Source: JBDSLU01 sp963844435 (GTDB lineage Bacteria; Acidobacteriota; Vicinamibacteria; Vicinamibacterales; Vicinamibacteraceae). Taken from it: 64,000 nucleotides of DNA. The DNA lies in NCBI GenBank assembly GCA_963844435.1, contig CAWJOG010000001.1:1-64000 (forward strand), in the 5' to 3' direction. Below, one piece after another: positions 8,458-17,179 of this stretch (positions are counted from its first letter, which is position 1; every line of letters begins with the position of its first letter). The translations under genes were made by a program, and so were the position numbers. The notes below the pieces were generated by a model that worked only from the letters and a program-made list of their open reading frames with translations, was not told the DNA's origin and did not search any database.

Positions 8458-10800
8458 TCACTCGATCCCGAGGGTCCGGCACAGCTGCACGAAATCCCGG
8501 CGGCCGAAACCAAGTGTCCTGAGAGCGCGGGCCTCAGTCGTGGCTTCGTCGGTGCGGCCCGACAGGTACAGGGCCCTGGCGTACATCGCTCGCGGGTAGG
8601 TGTTCATGGACGAGCCCTTGCCGTAGATGGCCAAAGCGCGCGCCAGTAGCGGGCGTGCCGCGGCCGCGCGCTGCTGGGCGACCTCCAGTTCCGCCAGCAG
8701 GACTAGGCCGCTGGCCACATCGAGGCCCTCGGGGCCCCGCACCCGTTCGTACATGCGCGTCGCGCGATCGGCAGCCACGTGCGCCTCCCGAAGCCTGCGC
8801 TGATCGCGGTAGACAAGGGCGAGATTCATCAGTCCCTGCGCCAGCCAGGCATGGCTGGGCCCCAGGGCTTTCTCCTCAATCGCCACGGCCCGCGTCAGCA
8901 GGCGCTCGGCCTCGTCGAGGCGCCCCATGTCGGTGTAAATTCGCGCGAGGCCGTCCAGCCGCAGCGCGAGGAAGGTGTGCTCAGGCCCGAGCACCTTCTC
9001 CTGAATCGCCACCGATCGGATCATCAGCGGCTCGGCCAGATCCGACTTCCCCTGATCGCGATACGTGCCACCCAACTGACTGAGCGTGATGGCCAGTCCG
9101 TCGTCCTCGGCACCCCGCAGTCGCTCGACAATCGGGATGGCGCGCAGGAAGTTCTGTTCCGCCCTGGCGAAGTTGGCCTGGCCGTACTCGAGGAAGGCCA
9201 GGTCGGAGAGTGCGTTGGCCGCGGCCACGCTCCCCTCGGGGCTGACCCGGTCGTGAATCGACAGAGCCCGTTCGTACAGCGAGCGCGCTTCTGTGATTTG
9301 GCCCTGGTTCTGCACCACGACTCCCAGCCCGGACAGCACACCGGCCAGTTCCAGACTGTCGGCTCCTAGCGCTGCCTCCAGGCCGGCGGCCGCGTCTCTC
9401 AACAACGGCGTCGCGCCTTGGAGGTCGCCGCGCAGGAAGTGGAGCCACCCCAGACGCTGCTGGCTCTGGGCGATGGCCGGATCGTCGCCGGCAAGGTTCG
9501 CCTGCCGCAGCCGGAGCCCCTGTTCCGCCAGCGGCTGCGCCTGCTGATACAGGCCCAGCGCTTCGTGCACCTGCGCCAGCGTGTGCAACAGCCGAGCCTT
9601 GACGATCGGCTGATCCTCCAGCCGCCGCTGGATATCCGTGGCCGCCTTGTCGAGCAGTTCGCGGGCGGTGACCGTTTCCCCGCGCCCCTGCCCTGGGTTG
9701 GAGACCTGGAACAGCCGGATGAGAAAGTCCGACACCTCCGTCGCCGACGCCGCCTCGCGGTTGGCCCGCTCCGCTTCCTCGGCAATCCGGACCGCCTGAC
9801 GATTGATTCGCCAGCTCTGATAACTCATGCCGGCGGCCACCAGCACCAGCACACCCACCGCCGCCCACGTCAACTGCCGGCGTCGCCTCCGCACCGGCGC
9901 CTCCTCGATGCGCCGTAGCCACTCGAGCACGTCCACGGCGGTCGGTCGGGCAGCCGGGGCCAGTGACTTCAACCGGTTGATGAGGACCGCCAGGTCCGGG
10001 TCCACGCCGCTGACTGCGACGGACTCTCCGGCCTTGACCCGCTCCAGCCGCTCGTCGGCGGACCCGCCGGTCAGATGCGCGGGCTGCCCCGTGAAGATCT
10101 CCTGCAGCAGCAGGCCGAACGAATACAGGTCGGTCGCGGTCGTCACGACTTCACCCCGCGCCTGCTCCGGACTCATATGCGACAGGGTGCCGACTACAGA
10201 CCCCAGTTGCGTCACCGAATAACTCGCCTCGTCACCCGGCACCGGTGACGCATTGTCGATCCGAGCGACGGTCAGATCCTCGGAGCCGAGCGCGGCGCCG
10301 CGCGCCAGGCCGAAGTCGAGGATCTTGACGTCCCCCTCGCCGGTCACCATGACATTGGCCGGCTTCAGGTCACGGTGCGTGATGCCCTTCGCGTGCGTGA
10401 CCGCCAGCACTTCGGCAAACTGGCGGGCAATCCGCCTGCGAAGGACGGCGTCCGGCTTGGTCGCGAGCACCGCGCCGAGATTCCGGCCGTCGATCAACTC
10501 GAGAACCAGGAAGTCGCCCTCCGGAGCCTCGAGCAGGTCGTGAATCTGGCAGATGTGGGGGTGCTTGAGCTGGGAGAGTACGCGGGCCTCCCGCAGGAAC
10601 CGCGCCCTCGCCTCGTCGTCCAGCTGGCCGGTGTGCAGCGCCTTGAGCGCGACCTTGCGCTGCAGCCGTTCGTCGAAGCCGACATACACGGCGCCCATGC
10701 CACCGGCGGCTACGAAGTCGACCACGCGAAAGTGACCAATCTGACGGCCCAGCAGACCCGGGTTCTTGCCATCGCTGCGTATGGTTGAGGTTGGCCCCAC
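8458..10800 (-). CDS. Ser/Thr protein kinase with C-terminal TPR domain
   Basis: A 780-residue membrane-anchored Hanks-type kinase. Cytoplasmic kinase domain about 24-295: glycine loop AAGGMGAV (31-38), ATP-binding Lys53 in VALKAL, HRDLKPANV (142-150), DFG (162-164), SPEQARG. A basic stretch RRRRR is followed by one membrane segment (about 311-325), then a coiled region and tetratricopeptide repeats from about 395 to the end, which would sit outside the membrane and bind a partner. It starts with GTG at 10800, with TACACT 6 bases upstream as a likely -10 box and no Shine-Dalgarno. All catalytic residues are present. The signal sensed and the substrates are unknown. Confidence 0.9.
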   Translation of the reverse strand: MGPTSTIRSDGKNPGLLGRQIGHFRVVDFVAAGGMGAVYVGFDERLQRKVALKALHTGQLDDEARARFLREARVLSQLKHPHICQIHDLLEAPEGDFLVLELIDGRNLGAVLATKPDAVLRRRIARQFAEVLAVTHAKGITHRDLKPANVMVTGEGDVKILDFGLARGAALGSEDLTVARIDNASPVPGDEASYSVTQLGSVVGTLSHMSPEQARGEVVTTATDLYSFGLLLQEIFTGQPAHLTGGSADERLERVKAGESVAVSGVDPDLAVLINRLKSLAPAARPTAVDVLEWLRRIEEAPVRRRRRQLTWAAVGVLVLVAAGMSYQSWRINRQAVRIAEEAERANREAASATEVSDFLIRLFQVSNPGQGRGETVTARELLDKAATDIQRRLEDQPIVKARLLHTLAQVHEALGLYQQAQPLAEQGLRLRQANLAGDDPAIAQSQQRLGWLHFLRGDLQGATPLLRDAAAGLEAALGADSLELAGVLSGLGVVVQNQGQITEARSLYERALSIHDRVSPEGSVAAANALSDLAFLEYGQANFARAEQNFLRAIPIVERLRGAEDDGLAITLSQLGGTYRDQGKSDLAEPLMIRSVAIQEKVLGPEHTFLALRLDGLARIYTDMGRLDEAERLLTRAVAIEEKALGPSHAWLAQGLMNLALVYRDQRRLREAHVAADRATRMYERVRGPEGLDVASGLVLLAELEVAQQRAAAARPLLARALAIYGKGSSMNTYPRAMYARALYLSGRTDEATTEARALRTLGFGRRDFVQLCRTLGIE

Positions 10801-11492
10801 GAGCAGAGTGTAATCGACGCTCCTGGAATTACAGCGGAGTCTCCGCGAAGCAGTGGGCGTCCACCACGCGCCCGTCTATGGGGTGCTGCCGGATCCGCGG
10901 GCTCAGGCGGCGGCTCGAAGCCCCTCAATCTGCCGCAGCCGGGCCGCCATCTGGTTCCAACTCGCGAAAATGCGGCTCACCAACTTTCCCTTCGGTCAAG
11001 TTGGCTTCGCCGGGAGCACGTCAGCCTCAGGGCTCCGGTCCTACGGACCTCGCCCTCGAGGTCGACTCCCCGCGCGGCTCACCACGTCATCGCTTCGCTC
11101 AAGTTGGTTTCGCCCGGGAGGTCGTCAGCGTCATGGCTCCGGTCCTTCGGACCTCGCCATCGACGTCGACTCCCCGCGCGGCTCCTGACTCGCCTGGCTT
11201 CGCTCGTCTCGAGTGACCGAGCGTAGCGCACACCGCTCCGGTGTTGCGGGCTCTCGCCGTGCACGTCGACTCCCATTGAGGCTCACCAACGTCGGATTCG
11301 GTGTGATCCGCGCGCTCGGCGCGACGGCGCAAATGGAACGTACCATGGATCGCGTCGGGCTCGACCGCGGCGACAATCTCGCAGGCGGCCTCCTGGATGT
11401 GCTCGATCGCCGGGCCAATTTGCGAGCTGACGACAACAGCGTCCGCAGCGATTCGCATCACATTGGACGCTGTAGTCGAGGCGCCGCCAGGC
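10801..11492. other. Gene-free stretch with tandem repeats and a gene tail
   Basis: About 690 bases without an intact gene. 10908-10970 on the minus strand reads FASWNQMAARLRQIEGLR before a stop, possibly the tail of a lost gene. 10973-11290 is the tandem repeat annotated separately. 11291-11461 on the minus strand opens with DAVVVSSQIGPAIEHIQEAA, which looks protein-like but runs straight into the repeats; I do not recognise it. Confidence 0.4.
10973..11290 (+). repeat. Three ~100-bp tandem repeats ending in a tRNA 3'-end-like sequence
   Basis: The word CGGCTCACCAAC or a close variant recurs at 10973, 11075, 11179 and 11279, giving three units of 100-104 bases. Units one and two share CAAGTTGGYTTCGCC near the start, the hairpin GGTCC-TWC-GGACC in the middle (loop TAC in one, TTC in the other) and GTCGACTCCCCGCGCGGCTC at the end; unit three is more diverged. 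The unit end strongly resembles the T arm and acceptor of the tRNA-Lys fragment at 8113-8135 (TCGACTCCC, then CGGCTCACCA). Confidence 0.75.
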
Positions 11493-12125
11493 TTAGTCCT
11501 CGGGAGCCCGCCCTATGCGAATCGTGCCCTGGAAACACGTGCCTGCGGGTGCGCCAGTACAGTAGGTCAGCGTCTGGAAAGCGACATGCACGGGCGCGCC
11601 GGTCCGCCAACCCGCAAGAATGACGCCGTCCAGCAGGGCCGCGCCTGTGACGCCGTCCGTTCCGCCCTGGATGAGCGCGGTGAAAGAGTGCTCACCGACC
11701 TGGACATCATAGATGGCGTGGAGCGTGATGATGGATCCGGTGACCGTGGCAGGTGTGATGCCCGGGGTGCAGGCTGGTTCGAAGGCGGTGCAGGCGGTGC
11801 TTACCTTGCGGTCGAGAGCCTCTCCGACGAAATCCCCTGCGCCCAGATCGCCCCCAACGATGCCTCTGAAGAGGATCCGGCTTGGGACTCCCGAGGGCGG
11901 GAGCACGGCAGTGCGCCATTTCATGAACGTGACTTCGACGGGCCCACGACGTCGGTCCGTCGTTGTGTCCGCGCCGGGCACGGGGATTCCCGGAAGGCGG
12001 CTCCCTTGGGTCATCGCAGGGTGCGCATTAGGCTGGCCGTCGGCCAGGGCGGGTGAAATTGGGACCAGGAGTACGACCGCAGTCACGAACGGGGTGACGC
12101 GGAGTGGCACGCGAATGATGTTCAT
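11493..12125 (-). CDS. Small exported protein of unknown function
   Basis: A 210-residue protein with a good signal peptide (about 1-29, hydrophobic core ending SPALADG). I recognise no family. The mature part is rich in Thr, Gly and Val, and has four Cys: two in STACTAFEPACTPG and two in YCTGAPAGTC, which could form two disulphides outside the cytoplasm. AAAGGA precedes the ATG at a usable distance. It is divergent from the sigma-factor gene, with about 157 bases between starts, so the two could share control. Confidence 0.65.
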   Translation of the reverse strand: MNIIRVPLRVTPFVTAVVLLVPISPALADGQPNAHPAMTQGSRLPGIPVPGADTTTDRRRGPVEVTFMKWRTAVLPPSGVPSRILFRGIVGGDLGAGDFVGEALDRKVSTACTAFEPACTPGITPATVTGSIITLHAIYDVQVGEHSFTALIQGGTDGVTGAALLDGVILAGWRTGAPVHVAFQTLTYCTGAPAGTCFQGTIRIGRAPED

Positions 12126-12282
12126 GAGTAACGTCCTTTGCTCGGTGGTGTTGAACGGATTGCTGAGAGGGATCGACGATTCGCGTGGCGCCAGGTCCTT
12201 GTCGTGACCTTTCGGCGTGTCCGCCCTCTTTCCGTCCTCTAAGCTAGAAGCGCAAGACCGAACGCTTTCTCATCACGAGCTG

Positions 12283-12882
12283 ATGACAGACCACTCCCGC
12301 GTGCACGGCGTGACCGAACTCCTGCTGTCCTGGGGACAGGGAGACGCTGCGGCGCTCGACCGCCTGGTTCCGCTGTTGTATGACGAGCTGCGACGGGTGG
12401 CGCGCGCCCATCTCCGGCGGGAGCCTCCCGGGCACATCCTCCAGGCGACGGCACTCGTGCACGAGGTCTTCCTGCGGCTCGTGGATGTGGATCGCATGAC
12501 GATGAAGAGCCGCACACACTTCTTTGCGATCTCGGCCCGGCTGATGCGCCAGATACTCGTCGACCACGCCCGTCGCCTGCGGGCCGACAAGCGTGGCGGC
12601 GGCGCCGCGGTGATCAGCCTGGACGAGGCGGCCCCAGTTGCTGCTCCCGCGTCGACGTCGCGCGTGGACGTGCTCGCGCTGGACGAGGCGCTCGACGCGT
12701 TGGCTTCGTTCGATGCCCGGCAGTGCCGCGTCGTGGAGCTGCGGTTCTTTGCCGGGCTCAACATCCCTGAGGTGGCGGACGCGCTCGAAATATCGACGGC
12801 CACGGTCGAGCGCGATTGGGCCATGGCGAAGGCCTGGCTCCACAAGCGATTGTCGGCGCCGAGCGAGCCGTCCGCCGGTTAG
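12283..12882 (+). CDS. ECF-type sigma-70 factor, TIGR02999 family
   Basis: A 199-residue alternative sigma factor. Region 2: LVPLLYDELRRVARAHLRR, LQATALVHEVFLRLVD and HFFAISARLMRQILVDHAR. Region 4: CRVVELRFFAGLNIPEVAD with HTH EISTATVERDWAMAKAWL near the end. These strings are diagnostic of the TIGR02999 group, common in Acidobacteria and Planctomycetes beside Ser/Thr kinases. The frame is open from 12217, but the ATG at 12283 gives the family's usual N-terminus. No anti-sigma gene follows; the kinase gene starts 12 bases after the stop, so kinase and sigma probably form one signalling unit. Confidence 0.92.
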   Translation: MTDHSRVHGVTELLLSWGQGDAAALDRLVPLLYDELRRVARAHLRREPPGHILQATALVHEVFLRLVDVDRMTMKSRTHFFAISARLMRQILVDHARRLRADKRGGGAAVISLDEAAPVAAPASTSRVDVLALDEALDALASFDARQCRVVELRFFAGLNIPEVADALEISTATVERDWAMAKAWLHKRLSAPSEPSAG

Positions 12883-12885
12883 AAT
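12880..12885 (+). promoter_or_regulatory. Putative -10 box inside the sigma gene stop
   Basis: TAGAAT contains the sigma factor's TAG stop codon and lies 9 bases before the kinase GTG at 12895. It could fire a near-leaderless kinase transcript independent of the sigma gene. No convincing -35 box. Confidence 0.35.
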
Positions 12886-12894
12886 CCACAGCAC

Positions 12895-14325
12895 GTGACA
12901 TTTCCGCGCGAAGCCTGGCCGCGTCTCAGGGAGGCGTTCGAGGGCGCGCGGGTGCTGGCGTTGGACGCCCGCCCGGCGTACCTGGCCGCGGCGTGCGACG
13001 GCGACGAGGCCCTGCGCGAGGAGGTCGAGCAGTTACTCGCGCACGACCAGGCGACGAGCTTTCTGGAAACGCCGGCGATGCTGTTCGACGACAGCCTGGT
13101 GACGAGGAGCCTCGAGGGGCAGCGCATTGGCCTGTACGAGGTCTCGGCGCGTATCGGCACGGGCGGGATGGGCGAGGTCTATCGCGCTCGTGATCCGAGA
13201 CTGAATCGCCTCGTTGCGATCAAGGTCCTGCGGCCCGACGTCGCCGACGATCCCGATCGACTCGCACGCTTCGCTCGCGAAGCGCAGCTCCTGGCATCGC
13301 TCAACCATCCGCACATCGCGCAGATCCACGGCGTTGAGGATGCCGGCGACGTGCATGCCTTGGTCATGGAGCTGGTCGAAGGCCCGACGCTCGCCGATCG
13401 GATCGCGCAGGGGACCATTCCCATCGACGAGGCGCTGGCGATCGCCAAGCAGATCGCCGAGGCGCTCGAGGCGGCGCACGAGCAAGGGATCATCCATCGG
13501 GACCTGAAGCCCGCGAACATCAAGGTTCGTGAAGACGGCACGGTGAAGGTGCTGGACTTCGGGCTGGCGAAAGCGGTGGGCTCCGCCAGCGGCGCGGCCA
13601 TGGGTACCGGGCGTTCACCGGATCCCGACGTGCGTGCGACGGCAGCTGGCGTGATCATCGGGACGGCGGCTTACATGAGTCCCGAGCAGGCCAGGGGGCG
13701 CCCGGTCGACAGGCGCGCGGACCTCTGGGCATTCGGGGCGGTCCTCTACGAGATGCTGACCGGCCGCACCGCGTTTCCCGGCAAGACTGTGCCGGACACG
13801 ATTGTCGCGATCCTGGAACGCGAGCCGGACTGGGGGGCACTGCCCGCCGACGTGCCACCGTCGGTCCGGACGCTCATCCGCCGATGCCTCGCGAAAGATC
13901 GGCGGAGCGCCATCTCGGACATCTCGGTCGCGCGCTTCGTCCTCGACGACCCCGGGGCTGCGGCGCTGGCGACCGCGCCAATCATGGCGCCACCATCGCC
14001 ATGGCGCCGCATGGCGATGACCTCGAGCGCGTGGCTGATCGGCGTCGCGATGTCCGGCGCCGCGGTGTGGGTCGCCACGCGCGCGCCCAGTCCGGGCCCG
14101 CGCGTGTCGCGCTTCCTGATCGCTCCACCGATCGCCACGGCGCTCACGGTGAGCGGGTTGTTTCGCGACCTGGCTCTGACGCCTGATGGCACCCGGCTGG
14201 TGTACGTCGGCGCCAACGGCGCATCACTCTTCGTGCGAACCCTCAATCAGCTCGACATGATCGAGTACCGCGTCACCGCCGAGGATCGGGCGTTCACTGC
14301 GCAATCTTCGAGGCGGCGTGCATGA
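12895..14325 (+). CDS. Ser/Thr protein kinase, C-terminally truncated
   Basis: A Hanks-type kinase downstream of the sigma gene. After an N-terminal extension (1-75) typical of this group come the kinase motifs: RIGTGGMGEVYRA (87-99), Lys110 in VAIKVL, HRDLKPAN (201-208), DFGLAK (221-226), YMSPEQARG. One membrane segment spans about 376-395. Next the outer sensor part begins as in WD40/TolB-type acidobacterial kinases (FRDLALTPDGTRLVYVG, SLFVRTLNQLD) but ends after only 80 residues in a low-complexity tail. Full-length relatives are about 850-900 residues, so roughly 400 residues of propeller are missing. The kinase half could still fold and act. GTG start. Confidence 0.85.
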   Translation: MTFPREAWPRLREAFEGARVLALDARPAYLAAACDGDEALREEVEQLLAHDQATSFLETPAMLFDDSLVTRSLEGQRIGLYEVSARIGTGGMGEVYRARDPRLNRLVAIKVLRPDVADDPDRLARFAREAQLLASLNHPHIAQIHGVEDAGDVHALVMELVEGPTLADRIAQGTIPIDEALAIAKQIAEALEAAHEQGIIHRDLKPANIKVREDGTVKVLDFGLAKAVGSASGAAMGTGRSPDPDVRATAAGVIIGTAAYMSPEQARGRPVDRRADLWAFGAVLYEMLTGRTAFPGKTVPDTIVAILEREPDWGALPADVPPSVRTLIRRCLAKDRRSAISDISVARFVLDDPGAAALATAPIMAPPSPWRRMAMTSSAWLIGVAMSGAAVWVATRAPSPGPRVSRFLIAPPIATALTVSGLFRDLALTPDGTRLVYVGANGASLFVRTLNQLDMIEYRVTAEDRAFTAQSSRRRA

Positions 14326-14585
14326 GGGGAACGACCCCGTGGCCACCATCCTCGCAGGCACCCGGCCATACAGTTGCCCGCAGCCTGCAGTTCGACGCCA
14401 CGCTCGCCGACCGCGCGCCGAGGTGAAGGAGCTTCGGGCTCGACTCGGAAACCGCTGACGCGAGCGCGAGCGGAACATATCGCCACATGAGGGATCGGAC
14501 TTCAGCTGCCGACAGCGGCCATATCCGCACGGTAGTAGGGGAAGGCCGACCAGGAACCGAGAAGCGGCGCTATAGTGACCGCGAA

Positions 14586-15521
14586 ATGGCCCTGATGCTT
14601 CCTATCGTCTATCGCCATGGTACAAAGACACCGATTCTCGTGGCAGGCTTGCCTCGCACGGGCACAACCTGGATTGCCTCCGTCCTAGGGGCGACCGCTG
14701 GCACGACCTATTTCCACGAACCTTTCAATTATCGGAACGTGAAGGAATCCGCCCCGTTCACCATGCGGTATCTGCGGTCCGACGATGATGACCCGAAGTT
14801 CGCCGCGTACTGCGAAAAGTGCTTCGCTGGACGCCAGCGGCATCGGGCGGTGACTCTCTATCAATCCATGTGGCGCCGGCGCCTCCCCCTCCCGGCCGGC
14901 CGCGTGCTCATCAAAGACGTTCATACATTCCTGGCGTTGGACTGGATTCATCGCCATTTCGGACCCCGTATCGTGGTGGTGCTGCGCCATCCATTGGCCG
15001 TTGCAGACAGCTGGTTTCGGATGGTGGAAGGAAAGGGTCACGATCTTGGGATCATGGATCGCCTGTTGACTCAACCGGCTCTGCTGGACGATTACCTGCG
15101 GCCATTCGAAGGGCACTTGCGGGCGGCGGCGAACGATTTCTGGAGCCATATTGCCGCGTATTGGGCCGCGTGCACTCATGTCGTGCTGCAGCAACAACAG
15201 CGGTATCCCGAATGGATCGTGGTGCGTCACGAGGACTTTTTCGACGACCCGAAAGCCCGCTTTCGCGATCTCTGCAGTCGGCTCGACCTCCCCTGGACGG
15301 CCGCAAGCGAGCGTTATTTGCGCGATTCAAACGCGGCGGACAGCGGCAAGTTGTACGTACCAGAGCGCGTCATTGCCGACGAAAGGGATAAATGGCGCAG
15401 GAAGCTCACGCCGAAACAAGTAGAAACCGTCAGGCGCGGTGTCGAGCCGTTCGACCTGCAGGTGTATTCGCTTACGAACCAGGCCAGTGGCGATCGTAGC
15501 CAGGGTCTCCCTGTGCAGTGA
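14586..15521 (+). CDS. Sulfotransferase family protein
   Basis: A 311-residue cytosolic-type sulfotransferase that would move a sulfuryl group from PAPS to an unknown acceptor. The PAPS 5'-phosphosulfate loop is PRTGTTWIASVLG, the 3'-phosphate region is IVVVLRHPLAVADSWFRM, and HEPFNY and YPEWIVVRHEDFFDDP fit the fold. The frame is open from 14487, but TATAGT (14571-14576) sits 9 bases before the ATG at 14586, so that start is preferred. The 260 bases after the truncated kinase hold nothing recognisable. The gene is alone, with no APS kinase nearby. Confidence 0.82.
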   Translation: MALMLPIVYRHGTKTPILVAGLPRTGTTWIASVLGATAGTTYFHEPFNYRNVKESAPFTMRYLRSDDDDPKFAAYCEKCFAGRQRHRAVTLYQSMWRRRLPLPAGRVLIKDVHTFLALDWIHRHFGPRIVVVLRHPLAVADSWFRMVEGKGHDLGIMDRLLTQPALLDDYLRPFEGHLRAAANDFWSHIAAYWAACTHVVLQQQQRYPEWIVVRHEDFFDDPKARFRDLCSRLDLPWTAASERYLRDSNAADSGKLYVPERVIADERDKWRRKLTPKQVETVRRGVEPFDLQVYSLTNQASGDRSQGLPVQ

Positions 15522-15911
15522 GCCGAGCGCCGGCAGACATCTCGTCCTTCGCGCGCAGACATGCGCTTGTCTGAATTGCCGACGATTCGTGCAGCGAACG
15601 CGGCGAATGTTTGCCTGTCCAACAGCTGAGGCCGCGTGGATCGAGCGCCGATCAATGCGTCGAAGTGGTCGTTTTTCGACTGAGGAGCTTTCAGCCGGGC
15701 CGGGCGCCGTCGGTAACGCGGCGCCGCCTGAGTGGGCGGTCTGCGCCCTCGCAAGGAATCGAGGAGGAAGCGTGGACAAGTGCGCCCACCCCGCATGTCA
15801 ACTGCATGGTCGACAAGAAGGGGCCGAACGGGAAGGAACACGGTTCGTCAATCGGTGACGGTCCTCGTTCCCCTGAGACCTTCGTTCCCGTGAACCCGTG
15901 GCCCGACAGGG
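15522..15911. other. Intergenic region, no gene recognised
   Basis: About 390 bases between sulfotransferase and amidohydrolase. Open frames exist on both strands but carry no family motif or plausible start with a ribosome site. No repeat or hairpin stands out. Confidence 0.4.
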
Positions 15912-17165
15912 ATGAAACAAACCGGCGTGTTCCTCCTTGTCGTCCTCGGCCTCGCAGCTGGCGCGGCGCAGGCGCCCGAAACCGTCGCGTGGCGGAACGG
16001 CGCATGGTTCGACCGGACCGGATTCCGGCGCGTGGATGTCTACACCATCGGCGACCGGCTCACGCTCAAGAGCCCCTCAAAGGTCGACCGCACTGTCGAT
16101 CTCACCGGCAAGTTCCTGGCAGGAGCATTCGGCGAGGCGCACAACCACAACATTCCGAGCGGCGACACGGAGCGGATGATCCGCACCTACCTGGAACAGG
16201 GCATCTTCTACGCCATGATCCAGACGAATGTGCCGGAGGCTCCAGCGAAACTGAAGGGTCTGATCAATCGACCAGACTCCGTCGACGTGGTGTTCGCGAA
16301 CGGCAGTTTCACCGCGCCGGGCGGCCACCCCACGGCGCTCGTCCGCCGGAATGTCGCGAACGGCGGGATGACCAACGAGGATTTGGATGGCGGCTTCCTT
16401 CAGCCGGTGCGCTCCCGTGAGGACATCGATCGGGTCTGGTCGACGCGCATCAGGAATCAGCGACCCGACTTCGTCAAACTGACGCTCGTCTACTCCGAGG
16501 ATCGTGTCGCTGGCCTGCCGCGGCCGGACAGCGATCGCCATGGACTCGACCCGTCGCTCGCGTCATATCTCGTCGACAAGGCGCACGGCGATCGCCTCAG
16601 AGTGTCAGCACATGTGGAAAGCGCGTACAACTTCGAGGTCGCGGTGGCTGCGCGGGCGGACCTCATCGCGCACCTGCCGGGCTTCTGGCCCGATGCGGTC
16701 CGCATGAAAGCGAAAGGGCCGGGTCTCTATCGCATCTCGGAAGATGCCGCCCGGCGCGCGGCACGCCAGGGCACGATCGTGATCACGACTGTCGGTGACG
16801 CCATCCGGGAGAATACGACCCCTGAGTCGCGTGGGCCGTTTCTCGACGTGCTCCGGTCGAACTTCGACGTCCTGAAGCGCCATGGCGTCAGGATTGCGAT
16901 CGGCAGTGACGAGTTCCGATCGACATCGGTCCCCGAAGCGCTGGCGATCGCGCAGGCAGGGCTGATGACCCGCGCCGAGTTGCTGCAATCGCTATCCGTG
17001 ACCACTCCCGCGGCGATCTTCCCGCAGCGCGCCCCGTTCGGACTCGCCGAAGGCGCGCCGGCGAGCTTCATTGCGTTCGATCGTGACCCACTGAAGGATC
17101 TCGAATCGATTACCCGAGTCAGCCTGCGGGTCAAGGGAGGCCGCGAACTGCACCTGTCCCGCTAG
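15912..17165 (+). CDS. Exported amidohydrolase-superfamily protein
   Basis: A 417-residue metal-dependent hydrolase with a signal peptide (1-19, GAAQA). An N-terminal beta-sandwich stretch with VDLTGKFLAGAFGEAHNHN provides the first His pair. Further candidate ligands are Lys in DFVKLTLVYSED, His in VSAHVESAYN, His in LIAHLPGF and Asp in AIGSDEF. The C-terminal SVTTPAAIF and EGAPASFIAFDRDPLKD are typical of the imidazolonepropionase-like and prolidase-like branch. The substrate cannot be read from the sequence. The nucleoside hydrolase gene is convergent just downstream. Confidence 0.82.
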   Translation: MKQTGVFLLVVLGLAAGAAQAPETVAWRNGAWFDRTGFRRVDVYTIGDRLTLKSPSKVDRTVDLTGKFLAGAFGEAHNHNIPSGDTERMIRTYLEQGIFYAMIQTNVPEAPAKLKGLINRPDSVDVVFANGSFTAPGGHPTALVRRNVANGGMTNEDLDGGFLQPVRSREDIDRVWSTRIRNQRPDFVKLTLVYSEDRVAGLPRPDSDRHGLDPSLASYLVDKAHGDRLRVSAHVESAYNFEVAVAARADLIAHLPGFWPDAVRMKAKGPGLYRISEDAARRAARQGTIVITTVGDAIRENTTPESRGPFLDVLRSNFDVLKRHGVRIAIGSDEFRSTSVPEALAIAQAGLMTRAELLQSLSVTTPAAIFPQRAPFGLAEGAPASFIAFDRDPLKDLESITRVSLRVKGGRELHLSR

Positions 17166-17179
17166 CTGTCTGACGTGCA

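Noticed and set aside
10973..11290. CRISPR array
   Set aside because: Units are about 100 bp and similar across their length; there are no short identical repeats with unique spacers and no cas genes.
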